Source: Sphingobium sp. (lineage in GTDB: Bacteria > Pseudomonadota > Alphaproteobacteria > Sphingomonadales > Sphingomonadaceae). From it: DNA of 64,000 bases. The notes beneath the pieces are model-generated. The model worked only from the letters and a program-made list of their open reading frames with translations. It had not been told where the DNA came from and made no database searches. Made by a program: the position numbers and the translations under genes. Where the stretch lies: positions 416,273 to 480,272 of the forward strand of contig QFQF01000001.1 of NCBI GenBank assembly GCA_003248935.1. Reading direction: 5' to 3'. This document shows, piece by piece, positions 44,511-53,144 of the stretch. The number at the start of each line of letters is the position of its first letter. The first letter of the stretch is position 1.

Positions 44511-45578
44511 ATGCCGGTTTACAGGGAAGATGCATCGCCGTGGGACGCGATAAAGCTGACGTGCGCCCTGTGGGTGTTCGTCATCCTTCTCTACATGCCC
44601 ATCATCCTGGACAAGCACGTCGGCGAGGGCTGGTTCAGCACCGCGCTCGACATGTCGACGATGTTCGTCTCCATCGGCTTCGCGATGCTGCTGTTCCTCG
44701 CCTATCGCGCGACACTGTCCAGCGCGCCGACGCTGCGGTTCGCGGTCCTGTCCCTCGCGGTCTTTGGCGTGGTCATTGGCCAGTCGGCGTTCGACTTCCT
44801 GTTCACCGGCTTCGTCGCCCGCAATATAGAAGAGGCGTGGTACGAACTGCCGCAGGACATCGCCCATAATTATGGCGGCGCTTTCAACTATCTGTGCGTG
44901 TTCGGCGCCAATCTCGCCTTGTTCCACCTCGCCTATCAGCGCCGCCGCGACCAGCGCCAGACCCAGAGCCTGACCGACGCCCACTCCGCCGCCCAGCAGG
45001 CGCAGCTGACCGCCCTGCGTTTCCAGCTCAACCCCCATTTCCTGTTCAACACGCTGAACGCTATTTCCTCGATGATCGTGACGCGCCGCAATGCCGACGC
45101 GGAAATGATGACGGAGCGGCTGTCCAGCTTCCTGCGCGCCTCGCTGTCGTCCGATCCGACGGAGCTTGTGCCGCTGGAGGAGGAACTGGCGCTGATCGAG
45201 GAATATCTGGAGATAGAGACCGTCCGGTTCGAGGAGCGCCTGCTGGTCGAGATCGATTGCGCCCCGGACATCGCGAACGCGCGCGTGCCCAGCTTCCTGC
45301 TTCAGCCGCTGGCGGAGAACGCGGTCAAATACGGCGTCAGCCCCTCGCCCGAACCCGTTCTGGTGCGGATCACCGGCCGCCGTGAAGGCAGGCAACTGGT
45401 GATCACGATCGAGGATGACGGCCGCTTCAGCGAAGAGGCCGGCACGCGCGGCGGCACCGGCGTCGGCCTCGCGAACGTCCGGCACCGGCTCGCCGCCCTG
45501 TACGGCACCCGCGCCTCCTTCAGGACCGAGCGCCGCGATCCGGGCTTCGCCGCCACCATCCGCATGCCGCTGGACTGA
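44511..45578 (+). CDS. LytS/YehU-type sensor histidine kinase
   Basis: The 355-residue protein has four hydrophobic helices (about 17-33, 46-66, 76-98, 122-142). The His_kinase domain follows, with phospho-acceptor H176 in LNPHFLFN and an HATPase domain (LLQPLAENAVKYG near 265, GGTGVGLANVRHRL near 320). It has no periplasmic sensor domain, so it probably senses within the membrane. GGGGGGTGACAGG precedes the ATG. Its partner response regulator follows 167 bases downstream. Confidence 0.9.
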   Translation: MPVYREDASPWDAIKLTCALWVFVILLYMPIILDKHVGEGWFSTALDMSTMFVSIGFAMLLFLAYRATLSSAPTLRFAVLSLAVFGVVIGQSAFDFLFTGFVARNIEEAWYELPQDIAHNYGGAFNYLCVFGANLALFHLAYQRRRDQRQTQSLTDAHSAAQQAQLTALRFQLNPHFLFNTLNAISSMIVTRRNADAEMMTERLSSFLRASLSSDPTELVPLEEELALIEEYLEIETVRFEERLLVEIDCAPDIANARVPSFLLQPLAENAVKYGVSPSPEPVLVRITGRREGRQLVITIEDDGRFSEEAGTRGGTGVGLANVRHRLAALYGTRASFRTERRDPGFAATIRMPLD

Positions 45579-45745
45579 CCTGCCATGCCGCCCGGATCGC
45601 TCCGGGCTGATTAGGGATGGCGGCCCGTGCGATTTCGCGTTAACCAGAGTGTTCGCGCCAGAGCGCGCGTGGGCGCCGGGCGTGATCCGGCGTCCGTTTC
45701 GTCGTGGCGGATTGAGGCACGCCGCGCGGGTTGGACGGGGGATAT

Positions 45746-46531
45746 ATGCGCATCTTGCTGGTCGACGACGAAACGCTCGCGCTCGATCGTCTGCGCACTC
45801 TGTTCGCCGATATCGAGGGTGTGGAGGTCGTCGGTCAGGCGAAGGAAGGCACCAGCGCCCTCGCCCTGATCGCAGAGCTGACGCCCGACCTCGTCATTCT
45901 CGACGTACAGATGCCGGGCCGCAATGGCCTGCGCATCGCCGCCGACATGCCGCAGGAGGCACGGCCCGAAATCATCTTCGTCACCGCGCACGAACATTAT
46001 GCGCCCGACGCGTTCGAGATCGAGGCGGCCGACTATCTGCTGAAGCCCGTGCGTTTCGACCGCCTGCGCCATGCCGTGGAGCGCGCCCGGCGGCGGCGCG
46101 CCCTGCTCGCGCAGGCGGCCCGCTCTGAACGGCTGCAGGAGGAACTGGACGCCCTGCGCGCCGGCGCAGGGTCGTCTCAGACGGAAACGGAAATCTGGGT
46201 GCCGGACCGGCAGGGTCATCGCCGTGTGGCGATCACGTCGATCACCTGGATAGAGGCGGCGCGCGATTATGTGCTGCTCCATACCGAACTGCGCAGCCAC
46301 ATGCTGCGCATCACCATGGCGGGGCTGGAGGAGAAGCTGGCCGGGACGCCCTTCGTCCGCGTGCACCGCTCAGCCTTCGTGCGGCCGGACATGGTGGCGG
46401 AGGTGCGACGCGCCGGGCGATCGACGGTCCTGATCCTGCATGACGAAACGCAGGTGCAGGTGGGGCCGAGCTATGCCGCCTCGGTCGAGGAGACGCTCGG
46501 CTTCCGCAAGCCGGCGAGCGTCACGCAGTAA
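45746..46531 (+). CDS. LytTR-family response regulator
   Basis: The 261-residue protein has a receiver domain (acidic pair DD near residue 7, phosphorylation site D53 in ILDVQMPG, lysine in YLLKPVRF near 100). A LytTR DNA-binding domain (residues about 150-255) follows, with the EAARDYVLLHT and VRVHRSAFV segments. It is the partner of the LytS-type kinase just upstream and should control genes through direct repeats; targets are not shown. ATG at 45746 follows GGGGG. Its end overlaps a small gene on the other strand. Confidence 0.92.
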   Translation: MRILLVDDETLALDRLRTLFADIEGVEVVGQAKEGTSALALIAELTPDLVILDVQMPGRNGLRIAADMPQEARPEIIFVTAHEHYAPDAFEIEAADYLLKPVRFDRLRHAVERARRRRALLAQAARSERLQEELDALRAGAGSSQTETEIWVPDRQGHRRVAITSITWIEAARDYVLLHTELRSHMLRITMAGLEEKLAGTPFVRVHRSAFVRPDMVAEVRRAGRSTVLILHDETQVQVGPSYAASVEETLGFRKPASVTQ

Positions 46532-46637
46532 GGCTGGTCAGCACGCTGGACGACGACATCGCCGCCGCCGTCACCATCGCGCTCAGGTACAGGCCCGCCA
46601 GCGCGGTCATCACTTCGCGGAAATAGCGGTTCTTCAT
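46521..46637 (-). CDS. Small single-pass membrane peptide (38 residues)
   Basis: ATG at 46637 follows GGGAGACGTGAG and opens MKNRYFREVMTALAGLYLSA..., a positively charged start then one hydrophobic helix of about 20 residues and a serine-rich tail. The last 11 bases overlap the LytTR gene in the opposite direction. The strong ribosome site and ordered helix suggest a real small protein rather than chance. A function linked to the LytS/LytTR pair is possible but unproven. Confidence 0.55.
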   Translation of the reverse strand: MKNRYFREVMTALAGLYLSAMVTAAAMSSSSVLTSLTA

Positions 46638-46824
46638 CTCACGTCTCCCTTTGCTGTTCTGATCTGATGCCACTGCATCGGTGTAGCGCCTCTGGACCCG
46701 GGACGCGCGCCCGTCGCGGGGCATGCGACCGTGGCGCCACGACACGCGACCAATCCGCCCGCGCGGGACGAGCGCGGCATGCGCGGCGACGAAGATGCCG
46801 GGTGGCGGACGGCTGCGCAGCCCC

Positions 46825-46866
46825 AAAAAAAACCGGCCTGGTCAGCCCTAAGGCCAACCAGACCGG
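46825..46866 (-). terminator. Strong intrinsic terminator
   Basis: On the minus strand CCGGTCTGGT pairs with ACCAGGCCGG (one G-T pair), with an inner GCC/GGC, followed by eight T residues (46832-46825). It lies 228 bases past the GDSL stop at 47094, so it ends that transcript or a separate short RNA. Confidence 0.8.
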
Positions 46867-46910
46867 AGTGGAAAAGCCTTGTTTCCAAAGCCCTTCGGGT
46901 CGCAGGGCTT
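46825..46910 (-). ncRNA. Possible small structured RNA
   Basis: Two hairpins stand in a row on the minus strand: AAGCCCT/AGGGCTT (46910-46904 with 46894-46888) and the terminator stem at 46866-46833, ending in eight Ts. This is the form of a small RNA 3' end or of a long 3' untranslated region. No promoter is clear. Confidence 0.3.
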
Positions 46911-47093
46911 CACTAGTCCAGTCCGCCGGAAACGGGAATATGGGGGGCGTCACTTTGGTCGACGGGATTGTCGCCTTGGTCGAGAAGTCCGCACGTTTCA
47001 CTCATCGGAGAGCGCCGGAGGCTAATTTTCCAATGCTTTCCGGCGCTATAACTTGCCTTTTCAACCAATCCTCCGGACCGGACCGGGCGCCTT

Positions 47094-48362
47094 TCAGTCG
47101 AACAGGCCGAGCGGGATGGCATCACCCATCGCGCGATAGCCCGCTGGCGAGGGGTGCAGCGCATCGCCCGAGTCGTAGGCGGGCAGCAACCGGTCGGGCC
47201 GCGCCGGGTCGCGCATGATCCTGTCGAAGTCGATCACCGCGTCGAAATGCCCCTTCTCCCGGATCCAACGGTTCACCGCCTGCCGGTCGGCCTCGTTCTT
47301 CGTGTCGGGGTGATAGAATGCGGTGCCCATGAACGGCATCACCGTCGCGCCGATCACCTTGATGCCCCGTGCCCGCGCCCGCGCGACGATCTGTTCGTAG
47401 GCACCGGTCATCCGGCTGACGAGCGCCGCATGTTCCGCGTCGCTGACCGGTGCCTCGCGGGTCAGCGTACCGATGTCGTTGATCCCCTCCAGCAGGATCA
47501 GCCAGCGCACGCCCGGCTGCGCCAGCACGTCCCGGTCGAGCCGCGCGAGCGCATTGGGGCCAAGGCCGTCGTTCAGCAGGCGGTTGCCGCCGATCCCCTG
47601 GTTCAGCACCGCGATGCCGCGATGGCTCGGATCGGCCTGCAGCCGCTCCATCAGCCGGTCGGGCCAGCGCTCGTCCCGGTCGGGCGTCGCGCCGCGCCCG
47701 TCGGTGATGGAATCGCCCAGCGCCACGATCGTCGCCGCCGGGGCGCAGCGCTCGACCTCCAGCGCGGCGAGCGTGAACCAGTGCTCGAAGCGTTGTGCCC
47801 CGGGCATGTCCGCATCGGTCAGGTGATCGCCGGGCAACAGATAGGACGTCGCCCGTGCGCCGGGGTGGGACGTCTGCTGCGCCGGGTCTTGCGCATGGCG
47901 GATGCTGACCGTCAGGCTGCCCAGCGCCTCGGCGCGGATGTCGACCGGGTCGGACAGATATTCGGCCCCGGCAGGCACCACCACGTCTGCCTGTCCGCCA
48001 AAGCGCACCGGCCGCAGCGTCGCGGTGTCGATGGCCGGGGACGCCCCGCCCGCGGGCCGCGCGATGGTGACGCCGCCGACATGCAGCGGCGCCGTCCCCG
48101 CGACGTTGGACAGGCGCAGCCGCACCCGCTCCCCGCCGATCGACGGACGCACCACCTGCCGCAGCGTCGCCCCGCCGAGCGACCCCGGCGCCAGCGCGTT
48201 GTCGCCGGTCGGCAGCATCTGCGACGATGCCCAGGCGGGTGCCCAGACGGGCGTGCAGCGCCCGGCGGCATGGGACTGTACCGGCACCACCGCCGCCGCC
48301 GCGACAACTGCCAGCGGCGTCACGGTCAGGCACGTGCGGGCGATACGAGAGCGGAACGTCAT
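47094..48362 (-). CDS. Secreted SGNH/GDSL hydrolase, second copy
   Basis: The 422-residue product has a signal peptide ending SHAAG, a first domain with a QVVRPSIGGERVRLRLSN type segment near residue 70, and an SGNH domain: GDSITDGRG near 218, GIGGNRLL near 255, EGINDIGT near 290 and DSGDALHPSPAG near 397. It is a clear paralogue of the 21241-22545 protein. It lies at the end of the xylan locus, downstream of a TonB gene, so deacetylation of a plant glycan is likely. Its start at 48362 is 84 bases past the TonB stop, with a terminator between. Confidence 0.87.
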   Translation of the reverse strand: MTFRSRIARTCLTVTPLAVVAAAAVVPVQSHAAGRCTPVWAPAWASSQMLPTGDNALAPGSLGGATLRQVVRPSIGGERVRLRLSNVAGTAPLHVGGVTIARPAGGASPAIDTATLRPVRFGGQADVVVPAGAEYLSDPVDIRAEALGSLTVSIRHAQDPAQQTSHPGARATSYLLPGDHLTDADMPGAQRFEHWFTLAALEVERCAPAATIVALGDSITDGRGATPDRDERWPDRLMERLQADPSHRGIAVLNQGIGGNRLLNDGLGPNALARLDRDVLAQPGVRWLILLEGINDIGTLTREAPVSDAEHAALVSRMTGAYEQIVARARARGIKVIGATVMPFMGTAFYHPDTKNEADRQAVNRWIREKGHFDAVIDFDRIMRDPARPDRLLPAYDSGDALHPSPAGYRAMGDAIPLGLFD

Positions 48363-48395
48363 GTCATGTCCTTCCCTTGAAACGGACCCCGAATG

Positions 48396-48426
48396 AAAAA
48401 AGGGCCGACCCTTGCGAGCCGGCCCT
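48396..48426 (-). terminator. Intrinsic terminator after the TonB gene
   Basis: On the minus strand AGGGCCG (48426-48420) pairs with CGGCCCT (48407-48401) and is followed by a run of six Ts. It lies 21 bases beyond the TonB stop and separates that transcript from the GDSL gene. Confidence 0.8.
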
Positions 48427-48446
48427 GAGTCATCCTTGGGGGAGGA

Positions 48447-51374
48447 TTAGAAGTTCGCCCGGATACCGGCCATCACGGTACGGCCCGGATAATAGACCGA
48501 ATATGGCGCGTTATCATATTCGAAGTAGGTACGGATCGGCTCGTTCGTGATGTTCAGCACGTCGAGGGTCAGGCGGAACGCCTTGTCCATGAACGGCAGC
48601 TGATAGCCCGCCGACATGTCGAGCTGGCCACGCGACGCCGAACGCAGGGAGGCGTTGCTGATGCCGTTCTGCGGCCGGTTCACGGCGATCGCCTTGTCGT
48701 TCCAGACATAGTTCAGGCTGACCGACAGGCCGTTGTTCTCGTAGAAGCCCTGCAGGTTGTACGAATATTTCGACACGCCGGTCGCCACCAGCCCGGACGA
48801 GGAGGACTGCTTGAGGTAGGTGCCGTTGGCCGAGAAGCCGAGGCCCTTGGTCAGGAAATCGAGCGGCTGGACCCAGGTCGCCTCGATGCCCTTGATCTTC
48901 AGGTCGCTCAGGTTGACCGGGCGGTTGACGGTGATCGGCAGGTTCGCGACCGGCACGCCTGTCTGGATCGAGCGGTCGTTGAGGGCGTTCTGCTGCGTCG
49001 CGATCAGGCTGTCGAACGGAATGTTCAGCGATCCGAACGTGACCTCCTGCGACTGCGTCACAGTGAAGCCCTGGATGTTCTTCATGAACAGCGACACGCC
49101 GACATAGCCGATACCACCGGTATAGAACTCGCCGCCGATGTCGTAATTGTCCGACGAATAGGGCTTCAGGTCCGGGTTGCCCGCATTGGCCACCAGCGCC
49201 GACGGGTCGGAGAAGGTGATGCCCGGCAGGATCTGGCTGGCGTCCGGACGGGTCATCGTCCGCGATGCCGATGCGCGCAGCTTCAGGTTGTCCGCCAGGT
49301 CGTAGGTCAGGTTGATGGACGGCAGGAAGTTCTGGTAGGTCGCCCGCGACGTGATGTCGATGATCGCCGTGCCGATCTGGCTCGGGCCGATCACCAGCTG
49401 CTTGGTGTGGGCATAGCGCAGGCCGGTGTTGATGTGCAGGTCGCGCCCGGCAACGGTGGCGATGCCGTTCAGCTCGAAATAGGCGCCCAGCACCTTCTCG
49501 TCCATGTCGCCGGTCGCGCCGCCGGTCACCGCGCCGCGCGTCTCGGGTGCGCTGTCACGATAGCTGGCATAATTGGTCGCCTGCTTGATCGCGTCGAAAT
49601 CCGGACGGATGTAGCTGGTGAAGCCGATATTGCCGCTGGCCAGATGGCCGAAGTTGCTGGTCGCCGACGGGCTAAGGTAACCGGCGATGGCGCTGGTCGG
49701 GATCGAACCCGTCGCGCCGGTGCAGCCGGTGCCGCAGACGGAAAGCTGATAGGCGGGGCTGTTGTCATAGGCGCGGATGGTCCGCTGCGCCCGGTCATAG
49801 GCCGCACCGACCTTCACGTTGAACATCTCGTCGCCATAGGTGACGTCGAGGTGCGCGCCCCGCGTCTCGGTCGTGCGGCGGACCAGCGCGACGTTCTGGC
49901 GATACCACTGCCACAGACCGTTATTGGGGTCGTTCAGGTCGACGTTCGTCGTGATCGCCGGATAGTCGCCCTGTCCGGTGTTGTCGAAATAGACGTCGAC
50001 GCCCGACTGCGGGGCCGTCTGGAATGCCCAGGTCGGCTGCTCGCGGAAGAAGCGGCTCTTCGACCAGTTGGCGCTCAGGTCGACCTTCAGGGTCTCGGTC
50101 GGCTGCCAGCTGACGCTCGGGTTGATGTTCCAGAACTTCGTCGTCTGCTTGAACTGGCTCGCCTCCAGGAAGAAGGACGAGTTGGCGAAGGTGCCGCTGG
50201 TCACGACACCGTTGTCGTCGACGGTCAGGTCGATCGGGATCATGCCGCCGGTCGACTGCGCGCTGGTACCCGGACCGGAGTTGCGCACCTGCCAGTTCAT
50301 GATCAGGCGGCTGTAGTCGCGCTTGGACTTGGCCCAGATGCCATCGAGGGCGAAGTGCAGTTCGTCGCTGGGCCGCCATTCGAGCGAGGCCAGCGCCGAA
50401 ATGCGCGAGCGGTCACCCTCGGTCAGCGCCTGACGGCCAAGCCGGGGGATCAGCGCGGTGCTCAGTTCGCTGCGGGTCAGGCCAGATGTCGCGACGACGT
50501 CGACCGGCGTACCGGCGACCAGCCCGTGGCCGGTATTTCTCGGCACGATCGAGGCATAGGTGAAGTTGTTGCCGCCCGGATCGCCCGCGCCCAGATTGCC
50601 GTCGGTCCAGCCCAGCGACTCAAAGCCGTCGACACGGGTCTTGGTCTTGACGCCCGCGACGCCGACCAGGATGCCGAACGTGTCCGTGGTGTGACTGGCG
50701 ACGATCGCGCCGCGCGGCGACAGCTTCTTGTTGGCGTCGGTATACTGGCCCTGCGCCACCACGGTGATGTGGGTGCCCGGCTTGTCGAACGGCCGCGCGT
50801 TGCGCAGGTTGACGGTACCGGCAATGCCGCCTTCCAGCGTCGAGGGCGACGGGGACTTGGCGAGGTCGAGGCGGGTAAACAGTTCCGACGGGAAGAAGTC
50901 GAGGTCGACCTCGCGGTTGGCGCTGCCGCCGTTCGTGCCGCCGTCGGACGCCACCTGAAGCTGCGATCCGTTCAGCAGCACGCGAGTGAAGCTGGGGCCA
51001 AGGCCGCGGATCGCGACCTGCGTGCCCTCGCCGCTGATGTCGCGGTTCAGGCGGACGCCCGGCATGCGGTTCAGCGTTTCGGCCAGGTTGGTGGCGGGCA
51101 GCTTGCCGATATCCTCGGCGAAGATGGAATCACCGAACGCCACGGCGTTCTTCTTGGCGTTGGTCGCGCTCTGAAGGCTGGCGCGGATGCCGGTGACGAC
51201 GATGTCCGCGACCTGATCGTCACCCTGCGGCGCGTCGGCGGCGGCCGGCTGCTGGTCGGCGGGTGCGGGCGCTGCCGCATCCTGCGCGAACGCCATGTCG
51301 GCGGCGAGCAGCGAACCCATGGCGGAAGCGGCGCAGAGCGCCGCGCGAAAAGCGTGATGACGTGAAGTAGGCAT
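48447..51374 (-). CDS. TonB-dependent receptor of the xylan/glucuronate locus
   Basis: The 975-residue product has a signal peptide ending MAFAQD, an alanine/proline-rich linker, a TonB box (VADIVVTGIRASLQSA near residue 57), plug motifs NLAETLNRMPGVRLNRD and QVAIRGLGPSFTRVLLNG near 95-135, and a C terminus of GRTVMAGIRANF. This is the class found beside polysaccharide-use genes in Caulobacter, Xanthomonas and sphingomonads. It should import oligosaccharides such as (glucurono)xylo-oligomers. ATG at 51374 follows GAGAGGGG. Its own promoter carries a LacI-type operator over the start site. Confidence 0.92.
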   Translation of the reverse strand: MPTSRHHAFRAALCAASAMGSLLAADMAFAQDAAAPAPADQQPAAADAPQGDDQVADIVVTGIRASLQSATNAKKNAVAFGDSIFAEDIGKLPATNLAETLNRMPGVRLNRDISGEGTQVAIRGLGPSFTRVLLNGSQLQVASDGGTNGGSANREVDLDFFPSELFTRLDLAKSPSPSTLEGGIAGTVNLRNARPFDKPGTHITVVAQGQYTDANKKLSPRGAIVASHTTDTFGILVGVAGVKTKTRVDGFESLGWTDGNLGAGDPGGNNFTYASIVPRNTGHGLVAGTPVDVVATSGLTRSELSTALIPRLGRQALTEGDRSRISALASLEWRPSDELHFALDGIWAKSKRDYSRLIMNWQVRNSGPGTSAQSTGGMIPIDLTVDDNGVVTSGTFANSSFFLEASQFKQTTKFWNINPSVSWQPTETLKVDLSANWSKSRFFREQPTWAFQTAPQSGVDVYFDNTGQGDYPAITTNVDLNDPNNGLWQWYRQNVALVRRTTETRGAHLDVTYGDEMFNVKVGAAYDRAQRTIRAYDNSPAYQLSVCGTGCTGATGSIPTSAIAGYLSPSATSNFGHLASGNIGFTSYIRPDFDAIKQATNYASYRDSAPETRGAVTGGATGDMDEKVLGAYFELNGIATVAGRDLHINTGLRYAHTKQLVIGPSQIGTAIIDITSRATYQNFLPSINLTYDLADNLKLRASASRTMTRPDASQILPGITFSDPSALVANAGNPDLKPYSSDNYDIGGEFYTGGIGYVGVSLFMKNIQGFTVTQSQEVTFGSLNIPFDSLIATQQNALNDRSIQTGVPVANLPITVNRPVNLSDLKIKGIEATWVQPLDFLTKGLGFSANGTYLKQSSSSGLVATGVSKYSYNLQGFYENNGLSVSLNYVWNDKAIAVNRPQNGISNASLRSASRGQLDMSAGYQLPFMDKAFRLTLDVLNITNEPIRTYFEYDNAPYSVYYPGRTVMAGIRANF

Positions 51375-51426
51375 TCTCAAACCCCTCTCCCAGAGCGCTG
51401 CTCCCGTGTCTTCCGGCGAGCCATGT

Positions 51427-51440
51427 TGGTAGCGCTATCA
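51427..51440. promoter_or_regulatory. LacI-type operator TGGTAGCGCTATCA
   Basis: The site is palindromic except for one base. The exact reverse complement occurs at 63439-63452. It begins 7 bases past the -10 of the TonB promoter and so covers the expected start of transcription. Confidence 0.75.
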
Positions 51441-51447
51441 GTTCCCT

Positions 51448-51476
51448 ATCAATAAACGGATTTGTGACTATGTCAA
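51448..51476 (-). promoter_or_regulatory. Promoter of the TonB gene
   Basis: On the minus strand a consensus TTGACA (51476-51471) is followed after 17 bases by ATTGAT (51453-51448). Transcription should start near 51441, right at the operator. Confidence 0.62.
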
Positions 51477-51491
51477 GATTGCGACGCACCG

Positions 51492-53144
51492 TTACTGGTA
51501 GCGGTATAAGCGTATCTTCTGAATGGAAAATTCCCCGACAGGCAGGCGGATGTGCCGCCCCTGATGGGTCTGGTCGCCGTTCAGCAAGCGGCCCGGAACC
51601 CAGCGCCCCTGCGCATCGAACCGGCCTTCCCAGGCGCTGTCGATGCCCGCGAGCGCCGGACCCTGGCCGACCGGCTGGAACGTAACGGTGATGCCCTGTC
51701 CGGCAATCAGATAATCCTCCGGTCCGGTCTGGATGATGATGCCGCCATAGCCGCCGGTCTCCGGAGTCGCGACCGGCCGCTGGATATCGGCGAAGGCGAC
51801 GGTGAAGCGATAGTCGCCGATCCGTTCGGTCACCGGCTCGTAGACGACGGTCTCGTCATACAGGACACGCGGCTTGAAGCCGGACATCTTCCCCTGCCCC
51901 TGCGCCGCCAGGATGTGCGGCGCCAGCTGCTCCAGCACGTCATAGGCCTGCCCCAGCGCGCCCGGCTTGTCGTCCATCCCCTCGATCGAGAACGGACCGA
52001 AGCCGATCGCGTCATGCTTGCCGATCGCATAGAAGGCGTTGGCGGGCACATGCGGATGGTCGGCATTGTTCGCCTCGGGGATGAACAGCGGATTGTCGGG
52101 CCGCTTGTATCCGGCGATGATGTCGACGAAGTTCGGGAAATAAATGTCGGGCGCCAGGAAATCGATCGCGGGCGCCCCCGCCTTCCACACGTCGAGCAGG
52201 TGGGGCAGCGGCCCGCCGCTCGGATATTCGCCCGGTATGCGGCCCGGCCGGTTCAGCGCCACGTTGACGTACATCGGCATCGGATAGGCGGCCTTGCCGG
52301 CCGCCGTGAGCTGGTCGGCGAAGCGGGCGTAGTACCACGCGGTGAAGATCTCTGCGCTCGCGTCGCCCTGCCCGAACAGGTCGGTCCAGCTGCCGCTGGT
52401 CTTCGCGCCGTTCTCTTCCCACCGCTGCCTCATCGCGGGGACCAGCGTCTCGCGGTGCGCCACCAGATAGTTGACAAGGTCGGCGGGCACCGGCTGGGCG
52501 AACGCCGCCTGCGCCAGCGGGCCGTAATCGCGCGCGACCGGCAGCATGCCGATCTCGTTCTCCACCTGCATCATCAGCACGGTGTTCTGCTTGTCGTCGA
52601 CGGCCTTCAGGTGCGCCATCAGCGCCGCGAACGCCTTCTGGTCGGCCTTCAGCATGTCGGGGGAGAAAGCGGACAGGATGTCGACGCCCGCCCCGCTCGG
52701 CAGCTCCGCGCGCGGGAAGCGCGCCTGGTCGCGCTTCACCCAGTCGGGGACATAGGTCGACATGCTGTTCTTCCACGCGCCGAACCACAGGATGACCAGC
52801 TTCAGGTCGGCGGCCCGCGCGTCGCGGATCATCGCGTCGACGGACGACCAGTCGAACTTGCCCTCCTGCGGCTCGATCAGTTCCCACGACACCGGCGCCA
52901 GCACGGTGTTCAGGTGCATCGCGCGCAGCTTCTTCCAGTGCGGGGCCATATAGGCGGCGCTCGACGCGCTCGAATTGCCGAGTTCTCCGGCGATCAGCAG
53001 CATCGGCTTGCCCTGCACCTGCAACTGGGTGGCGGTGCCCTGCTTCACCAGCCGGGGCGCCTCGGCCCATGCCGTGCCGCTCGATGCGGCCAGTGCGATG
53101 GCGGAGGCGATCGTGCCTGCGATACGGGTGATTGCTGTCATCAT
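51492..53144 (-). CDS. GH35-like beta-galactosidase (DUF5597 type)
   Basis: The 550-residue secreted enzyme has a signal peptide ending AWAEA. A TIM barrel follows with LNTVLAPVSWELIEPQEGKFDW near residue 80, the proton-donor glutamate in MQVENEIGM near 200 and a likely nucleophile in FIPEANNAD near 355. A C-terminal beta domain ends at the stop. It fits the GH35/GH42-like group with DUF5597 found in xyloglucan and xylan loci. Its ATG overlaps the stop of the previous gene (53141-53144), so it is translationally coupled to uxuB. Confidence 0.85.
   Translation of the reverse strand: MMTAITRIAGTIASAIALAASSGTAWAEAPRLVKQGTATQLQVQGKPMLLIAGELGNSSASSAAYMAPHWKKLRAMHLNTVLAPVSWELIEPQEGKFDWSSVDAMIRDARAADLKLVILWFGAWKNSMSTYVPDWVKRDQARFPRAELPSGAGVDILSAFSPDMLKADQKAFAALMAHLKAVDDKQNTVLMMQVENEIGMLPVARDYGPLAQAAFAQPVPADLVNYLVAHRETLVPAMRQRWEENGAKTSGSWTDLFGQGDASAEIFTAWYYARFADQLTAAGKAAYPMPMYVNVALNRPGRIPGEYPSGGPLPHLLDVWKAGAPAIDFLAPDIYFPNFVDIIAGYKRPDNPLFIPEANNADHPHVPANAFYAIGKHDAIGFGPFSIEGMDDKPGALGQAYDVLEQLAPHILAAQGQGKMSGFKPRVLYDETVVYEPVTERIGDYRFTVAFADIQRPVATPETGGYGGIIIQTGPEDYLIAGQGITVTFQPVGQGPALAGIDSAWEGRFDAQGRWVPGRLLNGDQTHQGRHIRLPVGEFSIQKIRLYRYQ

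Larger units (their letters stand above)
46638..47093. other. Intergenic region with terminator and structured RNA
   Basis: No convincing gene is seen in this 456-base gap. On the minus strand it ends in a strong intrinsic terminator (46825-46866) preceded by a second hairpin (46888-46910). A 30-residue frame starting MSETCGLLDQGD (46913-47005) has no good ribosome site. Confidence 0.55.

Noticed and set aside
46913..47005. Frame MSETCGLLDQGD... as a small peptide or lasso-peptide precursor
   Set aside because: No ribosome site, no leader motif and no processing genes nearby.
51493..51506. GGTAGCGGTAT resembling the LacI operator
   Set aside because: It encodes the last codons of the GH35-like gene and is not palindromic.
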